DNA of 19,311 nucleotides from Jimgerdemannia flammicorona (Eukaryota; Mucoromycota; Endogonomycetes; Endogonales; Endogonaceae), in the NCBI GenBank assembly GCA_003990745.1, contig RBNI01002198.1:1-19311 (forward strand), read 5' to 3'. Below, piece by piece: positions 18,625 through 19,311 of this stretch. The position numbers and the translations under genes were made by a program. The notes below the pieces were generated by a model that did not search any database, was not told the origin of the DNA, and saw nothing but the letters and a program-made list of their open reading frames with translations. Within the stretch, counting starts at the first letter, position 1; the number at the start of each line of letters is the position of its first letter.

Positions 18625-18632
18625 TATAAATA
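18625..18632 (+). promoter_or_regulatory. TATAAATA box, main LTR promoter, element 3
   Basis: The CACTAGTATAAATA context is conserved in all three LTRs. It is followed by CCCCCTCCCCCAGACCTCAG, where the transcript start of the genomic RNA would lie, and by AATAAA 125 bases on. Confidence 0.65.
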
Positions 18633-18749
18633 CCCCCTCCCCCAGACCTCAGAATCTCAGACCTGAACAATCTGAACACAACTCCTGAGCACTTCCCCAC
18701 AATATCCCTCCACACAACTACTCCTAGTATAGCAATATCATGAATAGAG

Positions 18750-18755
18750 AATAAA
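18750..18755 (+). terminator. AATAAA polyadenylation signal, element 3 LTR
   Basis: AATAAA in the context AGAGAATAAACC, between the TATA box and the stem-loop. In the 5' LTR this signal would have to be ignored and used only in the 3' LTR. Confidence 0.5.
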
Positions 18756-18837
18756 CCTATTTAATAACCCACAAACCACTCTTAAGTAAATCCGCTCCCC
18801 GTTAGGTCCTACTCCTAACCACAATACGAAATTTCCT

Positions 18838-18869
18838 AATTGGGTATTGTCTGCAGCGATACGCCAATT
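18838..18869 (+). other. conserved stem-loop in R/U5 of element 3 LTR
   Basis: AATTGG GTATTG pairs with CGATAC G CCAATT around the loop TCTGCAG, with one bulged G and one G-T wobble. Element 1 (4256-4287) has GTATCA with TGATAC, and element 2 (8176-8207) has GTATTG with TGATAC. Pairing survives in all three despite decay. A role in RNA packaging or 3' processing is a guess. Confidence 0.6.
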
Positions 18870-19116
18870 CAACTAAGCTGGTCTTAGTTTCTTGAACCTC
18901 CTGAAATACGGAAAATCCTGAACATCCAGAACTAGTCCAAAAAGGGACTTTGGTTGAGACGTCAACCTGATCTTGAAATCAATAAGCATAGAGGATGTAC
19001 TCCATACGAAATTGATCTTGACCATAAGAAAACGGTCTTCCAGAATATCCAGAACTTCCAGAAAACCCTTCCAGAACTACATAACAGTTACCCTAAAAAG
19101 TAACCCTCTTACAACT

Positions 19117-19128
19117 TGGTAGCAGCAG
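19117..19128 (+). other. primer binding site, tRNA-iMet type
   Basis: TGGTAGCAGCAG begins three bases after the LTR end. TGGT plus AGC matches the complement of the 3' end of initiator Met tRNA (GCTACCA), the usual primer for many fungal Ty elements. The match past TGGTAGC cannot be checked without the host tRNA. Confidence 0.75.
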
Positions 19129-19311
19129 TTTACAATCCAATTCCACTTCAAGACGCTTCCTCACCCTGCTACAAACCCTTCTGTGAATTCCTACAAGTTG
19201 GTATAAAGCCCAACCTCTGAACTGGAATTTATTCTGAACCATCTGACAATCTGGAGAGAATTGAACCTGATGTATAAGGACAATTTGACCTCCACACCTG
19301 CAACAAGTGGG
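19129..19311 (+). other. untranslated leader at the start of element 3's internal region
   Basis: Sequence after the primer binding site, before gag. No credible start of gag is visible before the window ends. Confidence 0.6.

Larger units (their letters stand above)
17083..19113 (+). repeat. 5' LTR of element 3 (2,031 bp, contains an intact ORF)
   Basis: Ends are TGTAAG and CTTACA, a perfect 6-base inverted pair. It contains TGAGTCA at 17164 and 17194, TATATA at 17263, the 365-codon frame 17338-18435, TGACTCA at 18499 and CGACTCA at 18562, TATAAATA at 18625, AATAAA at 18750, the stem-loop 18838-18869 and four TTCNNGAA palindromes (18889, 19038, 19056, 19069). The 5 bases before it, TGCGG (17078-17082), are the candidate left target-site duplication. 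Confidence 0.95.
17083..19311 (+). mobile_element. Ty3/gypsy chromovirus, element 3 (5' end, best-preserved copy, runs off the window)
   Basis: A 2,031-base LTR (17083-19113) is followed by a tRNA-complementary primer binding site and about 180 bases of leader. Before the LTR is unrelated GC-rich repeat and no polypurine tract, so this is a 5' LTR. CpG content is the highest of the three copies and its LTR frame is intact, so it is the most recent or least mutated insertion. gag and pol should lie to the right. Confidence 0.9.

Overview
The window looks like a transposon-rich, AT-biased stretch of a filamentous fungal genome. The evidence is chromodomain-bearing Ty3/gypsy retrotransposons, a hAT transposase relic, spliceosomal introns with GTGAGY or GTAGGT donors and AG acceptors, AATAAA signals, many minisatellites, and strong C-to-T/G-to-A decay at CpG and, to a lesser degree, CpA, as caused by RIP-like mutation or cytosine methylation. 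Ascomycete or basidiomycete cannot be settled from this sequence; a methylated, repeat-laden genome such as a truffle would fit, as a guess.

Layout. (1) 1-4531: 3' part of a Ty3/gypsy chromovirus (element 1): the end of the reverse transcriptase, RNase H, integrase and chromodomain, a polypurine tract, and a complete 2.0-kb LTR. (2) 4532-8450: a much older copy (element 2), starting mid-pol directly against element 1's LTR, so element 1 appears to have inserted into it. (3) 8451-11762: minisatellites, a decayed minus-strand gene with a Glu-rich repetitive tail, and two long palindromes sharing one core. (4) 11763-12815: relic of a BED-finger hAT transposase, ended by a minus-strand poly(A)-tailed insertion (12816 to about 13985). 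(5) 14085-17082: minisatellites, a five-exon gene of unknown family (model 14430-16509, two in-frame stops), and a GC-rich triplicated repeat. (6) 17083-19311: an intact LTR followed by a tRNA-type primer binding site, the 5' end of a third and best-preserved copy (element 3) that runs off the window.

The most interesting signal is inside the LTR. The LTR ends are TGTAAG...CTTACA, and its limits are fixed by a polypurine tract on one side (elements 1 and 2) and a primer binding site on the other (element 3). Inside the U3 part lies a 365-codon reading frame, open in element 3 and recognisable in all three copies. It has its own TATATA box preceded by two TGAGTCA sites. A second, conventional LTR promoter (TATAAATA preceded by two TGACTCA-type sites), an AATAAA signal and a conserved stem-loop follow it. 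A full-length element would therefore carry this gene twice, each copy with its own promoter, separate from gag-pol. The protein matches no family I recognise; it has a helical-looking N-terminal half, an acidic Tyr/Pro-rich C-terminal half and two PPxY motifs.
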